A stretch of 64,000 bases of DNA from Lepisosteus oculatus (taxonomy: Eukaryota > Chordata > Actinopteri > Semionotiformes > Lepisosteidae). The notes under the pieces were generated by a model. The model had not been told where the DNA came from and did no database searches. It worked only from the letters and a program-made list of their open reading frames with translations. Location: contig NC_090703.1 of assembly GCF_040954835.1 (NCBI RefSeq), forward strand, positions 11,155,001-11,219,000, in the 5' to 3' direction. A program made the position numbers and the translations under genes. This document shows, piece after piece, positions 46,924-60,270 of this stretch; positions within the stretch are counted from its first letter, which is position 1; each line of letters opens with the position of its first letter.

Positions 46924-49900
46924 ATGGCGAGTAGTAAAGTTAAGCAGAAGGTTTCTTCAAGTTTCAAAATGCGGGGACTAATCCTCCGACCGTAAGTAGA
47001 TTTCGTTATCGGTCGTTGGCTCTCAGTGGTTATTTTCAAGTTCATGTTTTCCCCGCTGTCGTGGCTGTAGAGAAGAGCAGCGCTAGGGATGGGACTGGAC
47101 AGTCAACATCTAGGGGGTGTCCTGGTGTTGTAAGGGTCCGCAGGCAGGTTCAGGAGGGGGTATACTTGCACTCACGCAGCGGATCTGCTCAGATAAAGCA
47201 GATCTTTAACTATTATCGTCTTTACATGTTTTGTTTTCACGCACCAGTTGTAATTTCTTTTCATTTGATGCTGCTTTGAAACTGCCGCCACATATTTGTG
47301 AGTGAGCTCTTGTAAGGAAGTCCTTTAGTCTGAAGACGTTGGAAATCCCTGCCGTTTCCCTCCTGGAAATTTCTGACAGCGTGCAGATGTTATCCCGTTA
47401 CCTGAAGATTGTCGATCTAGTAGTGAGGAGCACTGATTTGGGCTGTTCGTATTTTCACAATGTTCGATTGGACATTTCAGGTAAAGAGAGGGACATTCAT
47501 AAGGGGTTTGAGAAGCCACCTTTAAAGGCGCTATATAAAATAAAGTTTAAAATAAAGCTATATAAATAAAGTTTGCATACACCACTGAAGGGCTGGGCAG
47601 TGCCTAGTAGCTAATAGCTTTAGAATTGAGGCCAGGGGTATACATTCACTCACTTTTGCAACCTGTTTTTTTTTTTAATTTAGCGAAGCCAGCAAGTACC
47701 TGGTGGAGGTTTTGGAGTCCGTTAAAGAGCAAGAGCTGGAAGATGTTATTGAACGAATCTTGGATGCTGTGGAAAAGCAGCCATGTGAGTTAAACATGTC
47801 CTATTGCTGTCCTTGTTATTGCATAGGCATCAGCTGAAGAATGCTTTATTGCCTATGTGTGGAAACGGCATACAATTGTTGTGGGTTGGAATATAGAGTG
47901 TTTGATTCTGTGGGAGGCAAGTCTATAGTCACAATTATACATTGTAGGCTGTAGCAAACACAGCACCTGATTTGCTGAATGGAGAACAGTGTGATTAGTG
48001 AAGGTGTATTAGCTTCTTAACACTTGATCATTGTGAAAGTGCACAGCAGAGTTTTGGGATTGTATTTGTTCCACCTTTTTGTGGCGTTGTTTCTGTGAAT
48101 AAAGCATTTTGTCTTTCTCAAAAGTGTCCTCTAATATGATAGAGCTGGCCATGGTGGAGTCTGCAGTTCAGGAGTGCAGTCAGTCGTGTGATGAAACCAT
48201 GTGAGTAATTGTTGCTGGGATGGAAAATGTCAGTGGTGACGAACGCAAACAGCATATTTCTGCTCCAAATCTTTTTGAAAATTCAACATAATTACCTAGA
48301 ATCTGGGAAGTGTAAATAATAATAATAATAATTCCTTACGCTTATATAGTGCTTTTTTGGGCACTCCACTCAAAGCACTTTACAGGTAATGGGGATCACC
48401 TCCACCACCACCAGTGTGCAGCCCCTACCTGGATGATGCACCAGTTCACTCCCCACACATCAGCTCAGAACAGAGTAATGAAGCCAGTTCATAGATGGGG
48501 GTGATTAGGAGGCCATGACTGGTAAAGGCCAGTGGGAAATTTGGCCAGGACACTGGGGTAATAGCCATAAAGTGTAGACATTAGTAATGCTTTTCTAAAT
48601 AAACTTTTATTGGAACAGTGAAGTGTAAGCTTTCCTGTTTTGTTTTATAGCTGCTTTTCACAGTTTCACCCTATGTCTTTAACTCCAGAGACCACGTCTT
48701 CAATATTATTGGAGCTTTCGATGTGCCTCGATACATCTACAACTCCGAGAGGAAGAAATTTATTCCGTAAGTTTTGTAAATTCTACAAAAACCTGCAGAG
48801 AAAGGCCGTGAGCCAGGTTAGTTTGACCCTGCTGACGAAGTGTTGTTGCCATTGGTGCTGAGCAGCATTGCAGGTTCCACAGGTTCAGACAGGTGGTGTC
48901 TGTGCTTGGCTTAGGCGTCAGTGGTGCTGAGCCACTGCCTGTGGGGTCACCACTGGGCACCCCTAAATTAAAATCCGCCCAGAAAGTATTTGATACTGCG
49001 GTCTGTTATTAATTTTCACAAATAACATTAAAGATGCTGATGTGAAACTAATAGAAAAGTGATCTCAAATGCCTCTGTAACCTCCTTAATTTCCACATTT
49101 TTTCTTTTAGCTAAGGAGGCGGCAGTGTGGAGTAGTAGTTAGGGCTGTGAACCTGAAACTGGAAGGTTGTTTTCATGACTGAAACTGTTTGAGTTAAACT
49201 TCACGGTGTTGTTGAGGTTATACCGCAGTCTGTTAGGGGTTTCCCACTGCAGAAAAAAAAACACATCTTAAACTGTTTGTTTTTTTTCCAGCCTTGCCAT
49301 GACGAGCCACCCAACGCCCAGTCTGTGCGGCAGAGCCAGGGACAAAGCGGAGCTCTTCAGAGAGCGCTATACCATCCTGCAGCAGGTTAGACTTCTCAGC
49401 CCCACGGTGCCTGGTGTCCCTGTACTGTATGGGGCTCCAGAAGGGCTCCGTGAGCTCTGGCCTGCCATCAGAAAGGCTCCCAGCACAAGAATCCCACCAG
49501 TACACCCACTCATCTCCCAGTGAGCCATGTAGGCCTCTATGTCCAGAGCAAGCGATCATTGCGTCAGCATGGCCTCTGATAATTTCGGTTATAGATACAG
49601 TGAAGGCATCAGGCTTTTGGGCTTCTGAAGCACTGAAATTTATTTTTTTTCATTAATATTATCTCTATAAAAACATAGCTGGATTATGAAACTCATAATA
49701 AATTATTAGTTAATAATAAGTTGTCATTTTCATATATATAAAGTCTCTAAGCAGGAACTCTATTGTACAGTTGTTCATTTGTCTTATTTTTCCCCTAATG
49801 TGGCTGAGGTGATTGAAATCTTGGGTAAATATGTACAAAAATAGCAGCTTTAAAAGAAGATACTTTTATCCGTTTTTGTAGTAGCAAAGATTATCTTAAT

Positions 49901-52900
49901 GTCATTAATTCAGTGTTTGGAATATGTCATTTAAAAGCAACAATTAAAAAACCTATTGATTTAAGTTACATGTACTGTAAGTAAAATATTTTGTGCTTTA
50001 AGTGAAGGGGTTCTGTTTAGTTTCAAATACCTCTCTCATTCCCTGTCTTGTCAGCGGACGCACAGGCATGAACTGTTCACCGCCCCTGTTATTGGGTCAG
50101 CGCCTGAAGAAGGCAGAAACAAATTTCAGGTGAGCATCTGGACTTGATGCTGTAGCAAGCCTTCACCTTAAGATGGACATTTGTCCTTTTTTCCTGCATG
50201 GCTGTCCTAACTCCAAACCAGGACACAGATTAGACACTAACAGCTGATTGCAGTTCTAGGGGGATTCATTAGTGGGATTATAACGTCTTTCTACGTTGCA
50301 TGACTTCAGGCCACCAGCTATGGGGAAATGGGGATCCCAAGTGGATGATCCTATAAAGGCCCTTTTAAAAGTTCAGATTTTGGAGGATTATATCAGGTCT
50401 CTGTCATGAGTACCTAAGATTTGCTCGTCGAGGGCATACAAGCTTGCTCCTCCTTCCCGTGCCTTGTATTCCTAATGACGAGCCTTTCTTGTTTGCTTTG
50501 TTCCAGCTGAAGACTGTGGAGGCTCTTCTCGGAAGCACCTCCAAGCTGGGGGAGGTTATTGTCCTGGGAATGGTAACACAGCTCAAAGAGGTAGGGCAAG
50601 CCAGGTTGCGCCTGCTTTTCTCTAATCCCTTTGCCGGCGAGTTCGGGCTACATGATCTGTACATGATGTCCCCTGTGCAGAGCCGAACCCTCCCTGCTGT
50701 TCAGGGCTTTAGTGGAAGTGATGTCACGGCTGGACTATAAGCCTATTTCCCAAATAACCACAAAGGGATGCTGCAAAGACATCTGTTTCAAAAATGCTTC
50801 AAACGTGACAAAGTAGTCAAGTGGCACAGCATATAAAAAGAAAAAGATGTTTTTGTCATGGTGACTTTTAATGCTACCAAGTGGTGTTTCCCGTCTTAAA
50901 GCCATTTGGACTTGGTTTACACACAGTTGTTTTCTAGGGATTTTCACTACAGCACTTGGATTGAAAACTGCATGATATAAGCAAGGATCGTACTTTTATC
51001 TGAAAGCAAACCTTGAAACAGGAGTTGTCCTAATTATGATTTGTCTTATTTTGATGTGATGTCATGTTCTTTTTTTTTTTTACTTGTGACTACCTATGTG
51101 TGCACGTATCGTCTGTTTTATTTTTTTAGGGCAAGTTCTACCTAGAAGATCCCAGTGGGGCTGTGCAGTTGAACCTCAGCAAAGCGATATCCTTTTCAAC
51201 TTGTCCTTTTAGTCAGCTCCTGGTATAAATGTCAGCTCAATGACAACATCAATCGGTGACAATCTAGTATAATAAGGAACCCGAAGAGACTGGCTTGCTC
51301 ATATATAAAATGCATTTTTCCACGTTTGTGAAAACTGCCGGAGAGATAGAACGGCATCTCAATAGAGTATTGCAATAATAACAGCTGTAGGACATAGCTC
51401 CTTGTTGTTTTAATATATATTTAACTCATTTCCTCCATGGGAAAATTAAAGAGTGTTCATGATATAATAAGGGACATTGACACAGTGCTTTATTTTTCAT
51501 ATTTCAGCTTTTGATTTCAGCAGTATTAATCTGTAATATTATGAACTTTAATACAGTAATTCTCCTTAACCCCTTCTGTACCAGTTTCATAGTGGGCTGT
51601 ACACTGAAGCGTGTTTTGTTTTGGCAGAAGGTAAAGTGGGATGGTTACGCAAATCAAAATCGTGTAGCACATGATTGAAACTTTTCCTCTATATTTTCTG
51701 TAGCCTTCCAAAGCCTGAATCAGGGGTGTACAACTCCAGTCTCAGAGGGCAAAAGTGTCTGCAGGCTTTCATCCCCATCTGAGCTCTTCTGCACTAAATA
51801 GTCGTTATAATTATTTTAGAATTAGTTCAGCTGGACCTGTCTCCCTGTCTGTTAGGTGCCGGAGATAAAAACCTATAAGAACCGCTACAGTTGAGCACGC
51901 TTGCTGTATATTTATGTTCTACAGGCTGCTTTTGATCATTAGCCTTGAGTAAAAGATCATACACCGCTTCCTTCATACCATTTCAGGAAAACCAAAAAGA
52001 TAATGTCACCCCGAAGGAAAAGCAGTGCATTCTTTACTGCATACTGCAGACAGGACAGCTTTTCGTTTTCCCCCCAGTATAAAAGACACCTCTGTCTCTC
52101 TTAGAGTCTTATTCCATGCTTAGAGTCTCTTTTCAGCATGGAGTCCTCGCTTGAATTGTTGGTGCCCAGATGTTTAGCGGAATATCAAATTACAAATTAC
52201 AAATATGCATTTGTAAGCATAGCTATAAAAATCACTTTCTTACACCAGCGGGAGACCCAACACCCTTTACAGTGCTCTAGGTCTGTTGTTGCGTCTGAAA
52301 GCACAGCTCTCCTTGTCTTTACAAGTGTTATGGGAGGAAGGGTATTAGAACACGGGCTTTTCTAAGTAACTGACCTCTCTATGTTGTTGATACAGGGCGT
52401 TACGAGGACTCTGTGTTTCAGGTCAACGCCTTTGGGTTTCCACCTACTGAACCGTCAAGCACAACAAGGTTATTTTTTTTTTCCCCCCGAGAACTGTAAA
52501 TATGTGGTTGAGCTACAGTATATTGGCCTTCATAGTGACAGTAGAAGACTGCTGAAAAGAATAGACTCCAGGAGCTTGTAGTTAATATTCAGAACTGATG
52601 CCATTAAAGCAGGGAGCTAATTTGAATTAATTTTGAAAACATTTTTTCTATTATTGATAACTTCATTTAACAATTTCACTTAGTCCTCCCGTTTGGAGGC
52701 TTTAGTCGAATTAATAACAGGTTCTGAGAAGGGCAGTGACTGCGCAGGTGAAAATATTGTCAGTTTGCAATACAGGCTTTTTTTCTGTCTTTAAAAGAAG
52801 AGTGTTTAAATGGACTGAAGTTGGCTATTTATTACTAGATCTCACAGCTTGATTTGTTTTCAGGGCTTACTACGGGGACATTAATTTCTTTGGAGGCCCC

Positions 52901-55900
52901 TCTTCCACGTCCGTAAAAGCCTCTGCTAAGCTGAAGCAGCTGGAAGAAGAGAATGAGGATGCCATGTTTGTCTTTGTTTCAGACGTCTGGCTGGACAGCG
53001 TGGAGGTTCTGGAGAAACTTCACATCATGTTCTCAGGTAGCATAGGCGTACAATGGAAAGTAGGCGCCGAGACATTTGGAAGCTGTGTAGCGACATCTGG
53101 TGGTGGCGAGGCTGCACTACACCAGCTTCTGCTCACAAATCTCTTAAACGTGGCCTGTCTTCACAGCGCTTCATCAGCTAAATCAAGTGTAAAAAATATT
53201 TGTAGCTCTATTTAAAGGAAAAATATGCTTAATAATGCTAAAAATGTCTCATTATTGTAATGTAGCTAATGATTTACTTTTAAATATATTGTATATTATT
53301 GCTCATTTACATGCTTTGTGTCTTGAGTGTTCAGTGCAGTGCCCTGTGGGAAATTTAGTAGCCCTCAGTGTTGCTGAAGGACATTATCTAAACTCAAATT
53401 AGCATACAGAGGAAAGGCAGTGGCTAGTCATAATCTGTGCGCAGGACCGTGACTGAAGTCAGGTCATTAGCTGTCATTTTAAGACGGAGGAGTGGCAAGA
53501 GGGTACTGGGTACTTACGTTGCTGTTTTGGTGCATTAAGAATGACTCCTGCATGTTAGGACCTATTTGTCACTGATCCTGCCTTCAATCTGTGACTAAAG
53601 TATGACACAGCTACGAGTTTTTTTGGTCTGTTTTCCCTTGATGTTTCACAGGATACTCGGCCATGCCACCCACCTGCTTCATTTTCTGTGGAAACTTCTC
53701 TTCTGCCCCGTATGGCAGAAGCCATATCAAATCCCTTAAAGGTGAGCGGATGCGAAAAATAACTATGAATAATGGGCACATGATGTTTGGACCCTGTGTT
53801 AAATGTTTCCCGCCCTTCTCTACCGTGTATAGTTTGTTCCATTTTCTCCAAGAAGGGATTCAACTGTTTGAAAATTCAAACTGATCTCTATTTCACACAC
53901 GTACAGGTCCTTCTGCCCATCTGGCCGTTTTGTTTTAATGTTTTTGTTCCTAACAAAATATCTTACTAGAACAAGTAGAGGTTAATTCCACACTGAAATG
54001 TAAAAAGAAGAGTTGAGCGAAAGCAGAAACAAGATTTTGAATCTGGAGCCTTATCACAGCTGGACAAGGCTTCAGAGTGTAAGCATTGTAATTTCTGTTT
54101 CATTTTACTTTTCATCATGGAATTAACATCTATGACTAATGAAGACACAGTTCTTTGCAGTCTTGTGCTGTATTTATGCTAACTTTGCAAAACAAATTGG
54201 CTTTTGAAGCTGTTTTGTTTTTAGAATCTCAGATCTGGTTTCTAATGATGTTGATTTGCTTCAGAGTCATTGAAGGCACTAGCTGATGTGATCTGTGAAT
54301 ATCCCAACATCCAGAAAAGGTGAGCTTTCTCTAATGAACTTGTCTTGCAGTAGAACCCGAGGTGACGGCAAGCATCTAGCAGGAACCTTCATATTACTGT
54401 TGTGTTGAAGTATTGAGGAATGTAGGGTATGACTGGCCTGTTTTTTCACATTAGATGGAAATGTACAGTACTAGCTCCTTGCCATCAGAATTATTTAGTT
54501 TCCTATGCTGCCATAAAGACACAGACAGAAACTGCTGTTTATCTCCTCCTTCAGGCGCTGTAGTTTGAGCTGTACAATGCAGCTGTAAGAGTGTAGCTCA
54601 GACTGGTATAGTCTGGGCCAGCAGTGCTGGACTGTGGCAGCCTTTCCCTGTCATTGTGAGGATGGAGGAAGTGGAGATCCAGCTCAGTCTTCCTCCTTGT
54701 GTTTGCCTGGCAACTTGGAAAAATAAACATCCATCAGTTCCGTCATAAAAAAACAATGCCGAACTCCATTCAGACAGATTTGCTGGCACCACCCACGTAT
54801 AAAGTGAATTGAAAAACTTTTTAGATTCGTTTTTTATTTGATTTCAGTGGTTGAAATATTTAGTCATTTTAATAGACTCATGTTAAATACAAAAATAATT
54901 TCATATCAGTGCGGATTTGGCAGTAATACATGCTAGATTAAGATAAAGCTTCAAGCAGTGTGAAGCAGGCCATGGTGCTACGATAATTCAGTATTATTGC
55001 TTGGGCGGCTTGATGTTTTCGCTAATCCTGATTGTTGGTTGTAAACATCAATCTCAAAATAAACAAGACTGAATTTGAATTTCCTAGATAATGCCATTTC
55101 TTCGGGCGAACAAGACACTGATTCAAATTAAGTGATGATTTTATGTAGCGTGAGGCATTTTATTAAGACTGTAATAATAATGAATAATTTGATAATGAAA
55201 TGGGTAGTCTGCATAATGACTCTCAGAACGGAACTGTTCTAATAGGAAAAATTGAGCCACGAAGCAGGATCTGATTTTGTTGTTCAATGCCAGGAGAAAC
55301 CACAGTGTCCTTATTCTTCATTTCTGTGTTCTGTGGAAGCACTGACATTTTCCTTTTTACGGTTGACAGCAGCCGCTTCGTGTTTGTCCCCGGCCCTGAG
55401 GACCCTGGGCCCAGTATGATTTTACCCAGGTGAGGACCCGCAACGGTGCTGCCCGCTCACGGCTTCGGGCTCTTGTCCTCTTCCTCAGTGGTACCGTATC
55501 CACACGGTGCTTGCCTGGGACATGTGCTTTTCTTTCCCTGGGGTCTCCACCCTTTATATTTCAGTGACTTTCTTGGCCTTTCGTGTCCAAGTGATTTATA
55601 TCGGAGAGAACTCTTTTGAGTTATGCATTGCTCCCTTTTCCTGGAATAATGAACAGTGCAACCTCGAGTCCTTTTATGTCACGCAACACTTACTGCATCA
55701 TTAAGGGGATAGAAGGTGCTGTTGCGTTAGAAAGGCTATTACACATGGCCGAACTGTCAGTCTTTCACAGCTTGAGGAAATGGCCTTTTGTGTAAACCTA
55801 ATGGAAATGTAATTTTCCGTCCACAGACCCCCGCTTGCCGAGCACATCACTGAAGAGTTCAGGCAAAAGGTGCCTTTTTCAGTGTTTACAACGAATCCCT

Positions 55901-57486
55901 GCAGGTAATGGCGACGACGGAAAGCTGGCTGGTAATCCCTGCACCGGCCCGGATCATAAAATACGGACATTTAGTTTCCGAGCTCGTTGAAGCTTTGCAT
56001 TGCAGCATTGAAATGGCTTTCCTGCCCCTTTTTTGGGTCAGAATCCAGTACTGCACGCAGGAGATCGTTGTCTTCCGGGAAGACCTGGTGAACAAGATGT
56101 GCAGGAACTGCGTGAGGTTTCCCAGCAGCAATTTAGATATTCCCAACCATGTGAGTATGACCTTGAGGGAGAATATCTGCATTTGTAAGCAATGCTTAAA
56201 GGGACAATAAATAGACACTTCTCGACAAAGCTGGGGGGGCTCTTGCTCTGGACAGATGTAGGTGTAATACAGCCCCAGGCCGTTAATATATGAATCTATG
56301 AATTGCTGTTTTGCATTGAGTACTTTACAATTCTAGCCCTTATGAAGCCCAGCGTGTGATAACCACCCCACAGCCATACAAGTCATGCTTTGTTTTACTG
56401 CTTTCGTGCATGCTTTCTCTACTGCTCAATTAAGCATCCATGCGGCTAACGTTTTTTGTACCTTTTCTGTGTGGTCTCTAGTTTGTGAAAACTATCCTGT
56501 CACAGGGTCACCTGAGTCCCTTGCCACTCTACGTCAGCCCAGTGTACTGGGCGTATGACTATGCGCTGAGGGTGTACCCTTTGCCTGATGTCATTGTGTT
56601 TGCAGACAAATATGATCCTTTCCACATGGCAAACACAGAGAGCCTCTGCATTAACCCGGTACAGTATTCGGGGTTTCTATGGGCATCTTGAAATGTCAGG
56701 CTGTAATTTACTTACTTTATGCCGAAGAACGAAATCTGGTACTGTTCAAAGGCACTTAGCGTAAAACTGAGGTAGAAACTCTCAGTTTTACATTTTCATG
56801 TTAATTATGAATTGTTACCTGGACGATATCAGAAAGGCAAAATATTGGAACTCTACTCGAGGAAACGTAGTTCGTAGCTGTAAGAGGAGTGCTGCCTGCT
56901 GTATTCTGGTGTGAAGAATTCACGAGAGGTTCCGTACAAATGTGAATAAAACAGGTTAGGAAATTCTGGAAATAGATACCGTGTCGGGCTTGACAGTACA
57001 AGTGCAGTGTTGGCACAGAGTGAAACCCTTTCCTTGTCTTTTCTGCTCTCTAGGGTTCTTTTCCAAGAAGTGGCTTTGCTTTTAAAGTTTACTACCCCTC
57101 TAGCAAGACAGTTGAAGACAGGTAAAGAAAAGCTCCTCTTGCATTTATTTATGCCCGTCACAGTTTCTGAGATCTCACAGTCTTTTCCCACACATATTTC
57201 TGACTGTCTTCGGGGATAAATCAATTTCTGTGTGAACATTTGTGTACTTTTAAGAAATATTACATTCAGATATTTAGCAGACCTACAGCATAAATTTACA
57301 GGTTATAAACTGGGCATTTTTAACAGCTACTATAAATTACCTTCTGCCCAGAAAACTACCTTTCCTGGTGTGTGTAAAATAGACTACGGGTCATAGTATG
57401 TTGGTTTTCTAAGCGTCTTGCTTTTTGCAGTTAGCCTTGGCGTTACTCTGTTTTTTTTCTTTTGCAGCAAACTTCAAGGCCTTTAA
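46924..57486 (+). CDS. POLE2: DNA polymerase epsilon subunit 2 (B subunit)
   Basis: Nineteen coding exons: 46924-46991, 47684-47784, 48125-48200, 48689-48766, 49292-49385, 50055-50129, 50507-50590, 51130-51186, 51582-51630, 52396-52468, 52864-53036, 53652-53741, 54265-54319, 55370-55429, 55827-55904, 56042-56150, 56482-56658, 57054-57121, 57468-57486. Joined 1584 bp, 527 residues, equal to human. An N-terminal helical domain (about 1-75) is followed by an OB-fold (about 160-270; [20 protein letters not shown]) and an inactive calcineurin-like phosphoesterase domain (about 290-500; [48 protein letters not shown]). It ends in SKLQGL. The protein is the structural B subunit that links the catalytic subunit to CMG helicase on the leading strand. 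Every junction is GT-AG except intron 8, which is AT-AC. It is divergent from KLHDC1. Confidence 0.97.
48313..48564 (-). mobile_element. 5'-truncated SINE in POLE2 intron 3
   Basis: Starts with an (AAT)n tail (48313-48330) followed by CTTATATAGTGC, CACTCCACTCAAAGCACTTT, ACAGGTAATGGGGATCACC, CAGTGTGCAGCCCCTACCTG and GGAAATTTGGCCAGGACACT. This is a widespread fish SINE/LINE-tail family read from its 3' end, so the element lies on the minus strand and is truncated at its 5' end near 48564. A possible 7-bp duplication (AAGTGTA) flanks it. Confidence 0.65.
49114..49200 (+). repeat. tRNA-derived SINE head fragment in POLE2 intron 4
   Basis: Contains GGCAGTGTGGAGTAGTAGTT and AGGGCTGTGAACCTGAAACT with GGAAGGTTG, the remembered head of a fish tRNA-derived SINE. 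It is cut off after about 85 bp, so only the promoter part remains. Confidence 0.45.
51187..51581 (+). other. POLE2: U12-type AT-AC intron of POLE2
   Basis: The upstream exon ends AGC AAA GCG (Ser-Lys-Ala) at 51186 and the downstream exon starts CAG TTT CAT at 51582, continuing the conserved [19 protein letters not shown]. The intron begins ATATCCTTTT, a perfect minor-spliceosome donor, and ends CTGTAC. TCCTTAAC at 51563-51570 is the exact U12 branch-site consensus, 11 nt from the 3' end, as required. No GT-AG alternative keeps the frame. Confidence 0.95.
51721..51845. repeat. hAT-like non-autonomous element end in POLE2 intron 9
   Basis: Begins CAGGGGTGTACAACTCCAGT and continues with CTCAGAGGGCAAAAGTGTCT and GCAGGCTTTCATCC. 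This is the common fish hAT-like MITE wording, also seen degraded at 7030-7290. The right end is not clear. Confidence 0.45.
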
Positions 57487-57666
57487 AGGAGGGGGGGCTA
57501 CTGTCCAGAACCCAGCAGAGAGCAGGCTTGTGTGGATCAAGTGCTCCTCATGTAAAATAACTGTACAGTCATTTTCTATAATATTCACCCATTACACAGA
57601 ATGGGTTCTAACCGAATTTTATTGGTTTTATTTTTCTTTGCAGTCATGAAGTCTTGTTTGAAATGG

Positions 57667-57672
57667 AATAAA
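57667..57672 (+). terminator. POLE2: POLE2 polyadenylation signal
   Basis: AATAAA 180 bp after the POLE2 stop codon, in AT-rich sequence, consistent with a short 3' UTR. Confidence 0.6.
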
Positions 57673-59240
57673 AAATTAAATTCCTCGGGATTCTTGCTAA
57701 TTTCTTTTTTTTTAAACAAAAAGTGCACAAAGGCCTATAAGAACTAGAAGAGTAACTTGTCAATTGCATCATTTCTTTTAAGTGCTGATTATTTTATTGA
57801 CAATTGCCAAAAGGAACTGCTGACAAGGTAAAAGCAGTGTCCACCTGTTCCCTTGCAGATACACCAGGTTAATCGTTGTGAGAGTTGGACAGTCAAGAGC
57901 AAAGTGCACATTTTTATATTCCTTGTGAAAGCATAGCATCACCTGTGTTGTACTGTTATAATTTAAGGAGGCAAACGTCTCACTTTCATACGTATAAAAT
58001 GATCTGGTTAATGAAGCTTAATTTTTTTAGTCAATAATACCTATTAGGCTGTAGTGGCAACTATTCTCTCCCTAACACTTCAGGAAAGCTTATTTAAAGG
58101 GCTTAGGGCTGAAGTAAATATTTCAGCATGGGTTTGAAGACACCCAGTAAATTATTTTAAGGTAGCAATTCTGTCTTTAAGCTGTAATAGTAATAGTAAT
58201 AGTTTATTTCCAGTTCAACAATAATATATTCCCAACCATCGCAAATATGATGCATACGATTCTGGAATCCCTAATATATGTGTCTGAAATAGTACGAAAA
58301 GTCGGTGAGGTAGAGAAGCCTGAAATGAGAGTTTAATTTCCCCATGATCATTTTTCCAAACTGGTATACTGGACGACAGTGCCAGAGATCCTGGATCTAA
58401 CCATTTGGAATGGGTTAGCCTGTCCAATGTGCGCTTGTGTGATGTGAGATTCACTTCATGCAGTTTGTGTCCAGTAAGGTTATACACTGCATTACATCGT
58501 TTTCCAGAAAATGTACATGTACTGGTATTAAGATCTTATTCTCTGTTAACTTATGACGGATGCAATTGTTTTATACTGGGATACTAGACTATAACCCTTA
58601 GAAAAAACATTTTCTGTTTGAAATTATTTCTTGATTTTCCAGTTTCCAAAAGAGGAGAGGGCATTATGTAGTATGAACTTTCCTTAACTAATACGTATTG
58701 GGGAAAAACACTAGTCGTGGACATCACATTTCTCTATTAGATTGTGAAAATATGTTATAATTAATTTCCAAAATGTGTGATGTTAATGGTCCTGGAATTT
58801 GTGGAAAAAATATTTTTTATGACTTTTTTTTTCTGAAGAAAACAAGATGCAATCAGGTTACAAAATACTCAATTTTTCCAAAATCTGTTACACTTTGCAA
58901 CTTAGAGGTATATTAAATGGAAGCACCATACATCAAAAATAGATAATTCATATGTATTGTGCAATAATTACTTATTTCTTTGAACAATAGTACCTTGTAC
59001 ACCTGTGTAACATATAGTACATATCTTGTCACCTGTAACATACTAAATATAAGCCCCTAGAAAACTTGTAAATAGTAAAAAAAACTAGGTAAAGGAAGTA
59101 AAAATATGCAGATGTGACACTTATCTGGAATTTTCTTGAAGCTCCTGTAAATCAATATCGGGTTTGAAAGAAAAAACAGTTTTATCACGATGACATTGAA
59201 ATAACACAGACTACTACAGCACCAGCAGGACTCTTGTGAC
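57673..59240. other. POLE2-KLHDC2 spacer, nothing recognised
   Basis: AT-rich sequence without coding signal. It corresponds to the second expected breakpoint interval of the POLE2-KLHDC1 inversion. A small AGTAAT repeat near 58185-58205 is the only simple repeat noted. A 90-codon minus-strand frame at 58215-58487 has no domain. Confidence 0.5.
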
Positions 59241-59246
59241 CTTAAA

Positions 59247-59398
59247 AAGATGGCGACTGTGACCTGCTACTGCAGGTACATCACTTCCTGCCAGGCCTGG
59301 CGCGAGGATCGTCGCTTTCAGACAGACAGCAAGCGAGCAGCAGCAGCAGCTGCGAAAGCAATTGAAAAAAGAAATTTTATTTTCTTGTAACAACAACT
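59247..59398 (+). promoter_or_regulatory. KLHDC2: KLHDC2 core promoter and probable non-coding first exon
   Basis: A YY1-type AAGATGGCG (59247-59255) and an ETS motif CACTTCCTG (59282-59290) precede a GC-richer segment with a short AGC run. A splice donor GTAAGT follows at 59399. The KLHDC2 coding exon has its own acceptor (TTTTTTTAG at 60264) seven bases before the ATG, so an upstream leader exon must exist; this is the best candidate. Confidence 0.5.
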
Positions 59399-60270
59399 GT
59401 AAGTAATCTAATGTTGCATCATAGGTTTCGCCTTCTCATTCTAACATATAGCCCCCTGAAAGGAAATTCCATTAACTAGTATAAAAGAGAAAACAATCCG
59501 AAGTATTTGCAGTGTGCGTTTATGTTTTCTAAGGACACGCTTTCCACTTTCGCATTAAAAAATGCCATTTTACATGCGGGTCTTCCTCGCACATCTGAAC
59601 AACGGAAACAAAACAACTTGCTGCGTTGCGTGTTGTCCCTCGAGAACCTTTTGCTCCGGTGGAAACACCAGCTCTCGCATATACTTGCTGCTTCAGTTGC
59701 ATCACAGGCAAAAGGTTAAAACCCCACCAGACCGCAACTCTGTCAACGATGTATTTTGAAATGTTTCCGTGTGATTACTAAGGTAGAGTGAACCAGTTCT
59801 GAGTTAGACGCGATTCGTAACCTGATGTTTTACTGTACGTATACAGACGTCGTCAGCTTCGCTTTCGAGGGCGTAATAACAGTAGGTCTCTTAAACACTG
59901 CTATGGGGGATTACTGCGTTTCGCATAAAACGTAGGGATTGAACTTTTGAGACGTTCAGTATTTATTTTACGTGTTGCATAGAAGTTGCATATAATAGGT
60001 AAATTGTTCACTGGCCTTTGTGAAGACGTTCAGCTGTCGTTGCAAGTTAAAGCGTTATCTATGTAGTACGCATTTTAAGTTCAACCTTTTAAGTGGTGAA
60101 TGCAGTGCTTTTACAGGCCCTTGACAACAAATGCCAACTAAATTACAGTTGATTGACACGTTGCAGCAGTTACCACTGTATCCGGAACAGGCTGGAGTCA
60201 GAGGCTGTAGTGAGTGCAGGGTGTGTGTTCCCTGATGAGCAAGGTGATGGCTGTGTTTTTTTAGGACAGC

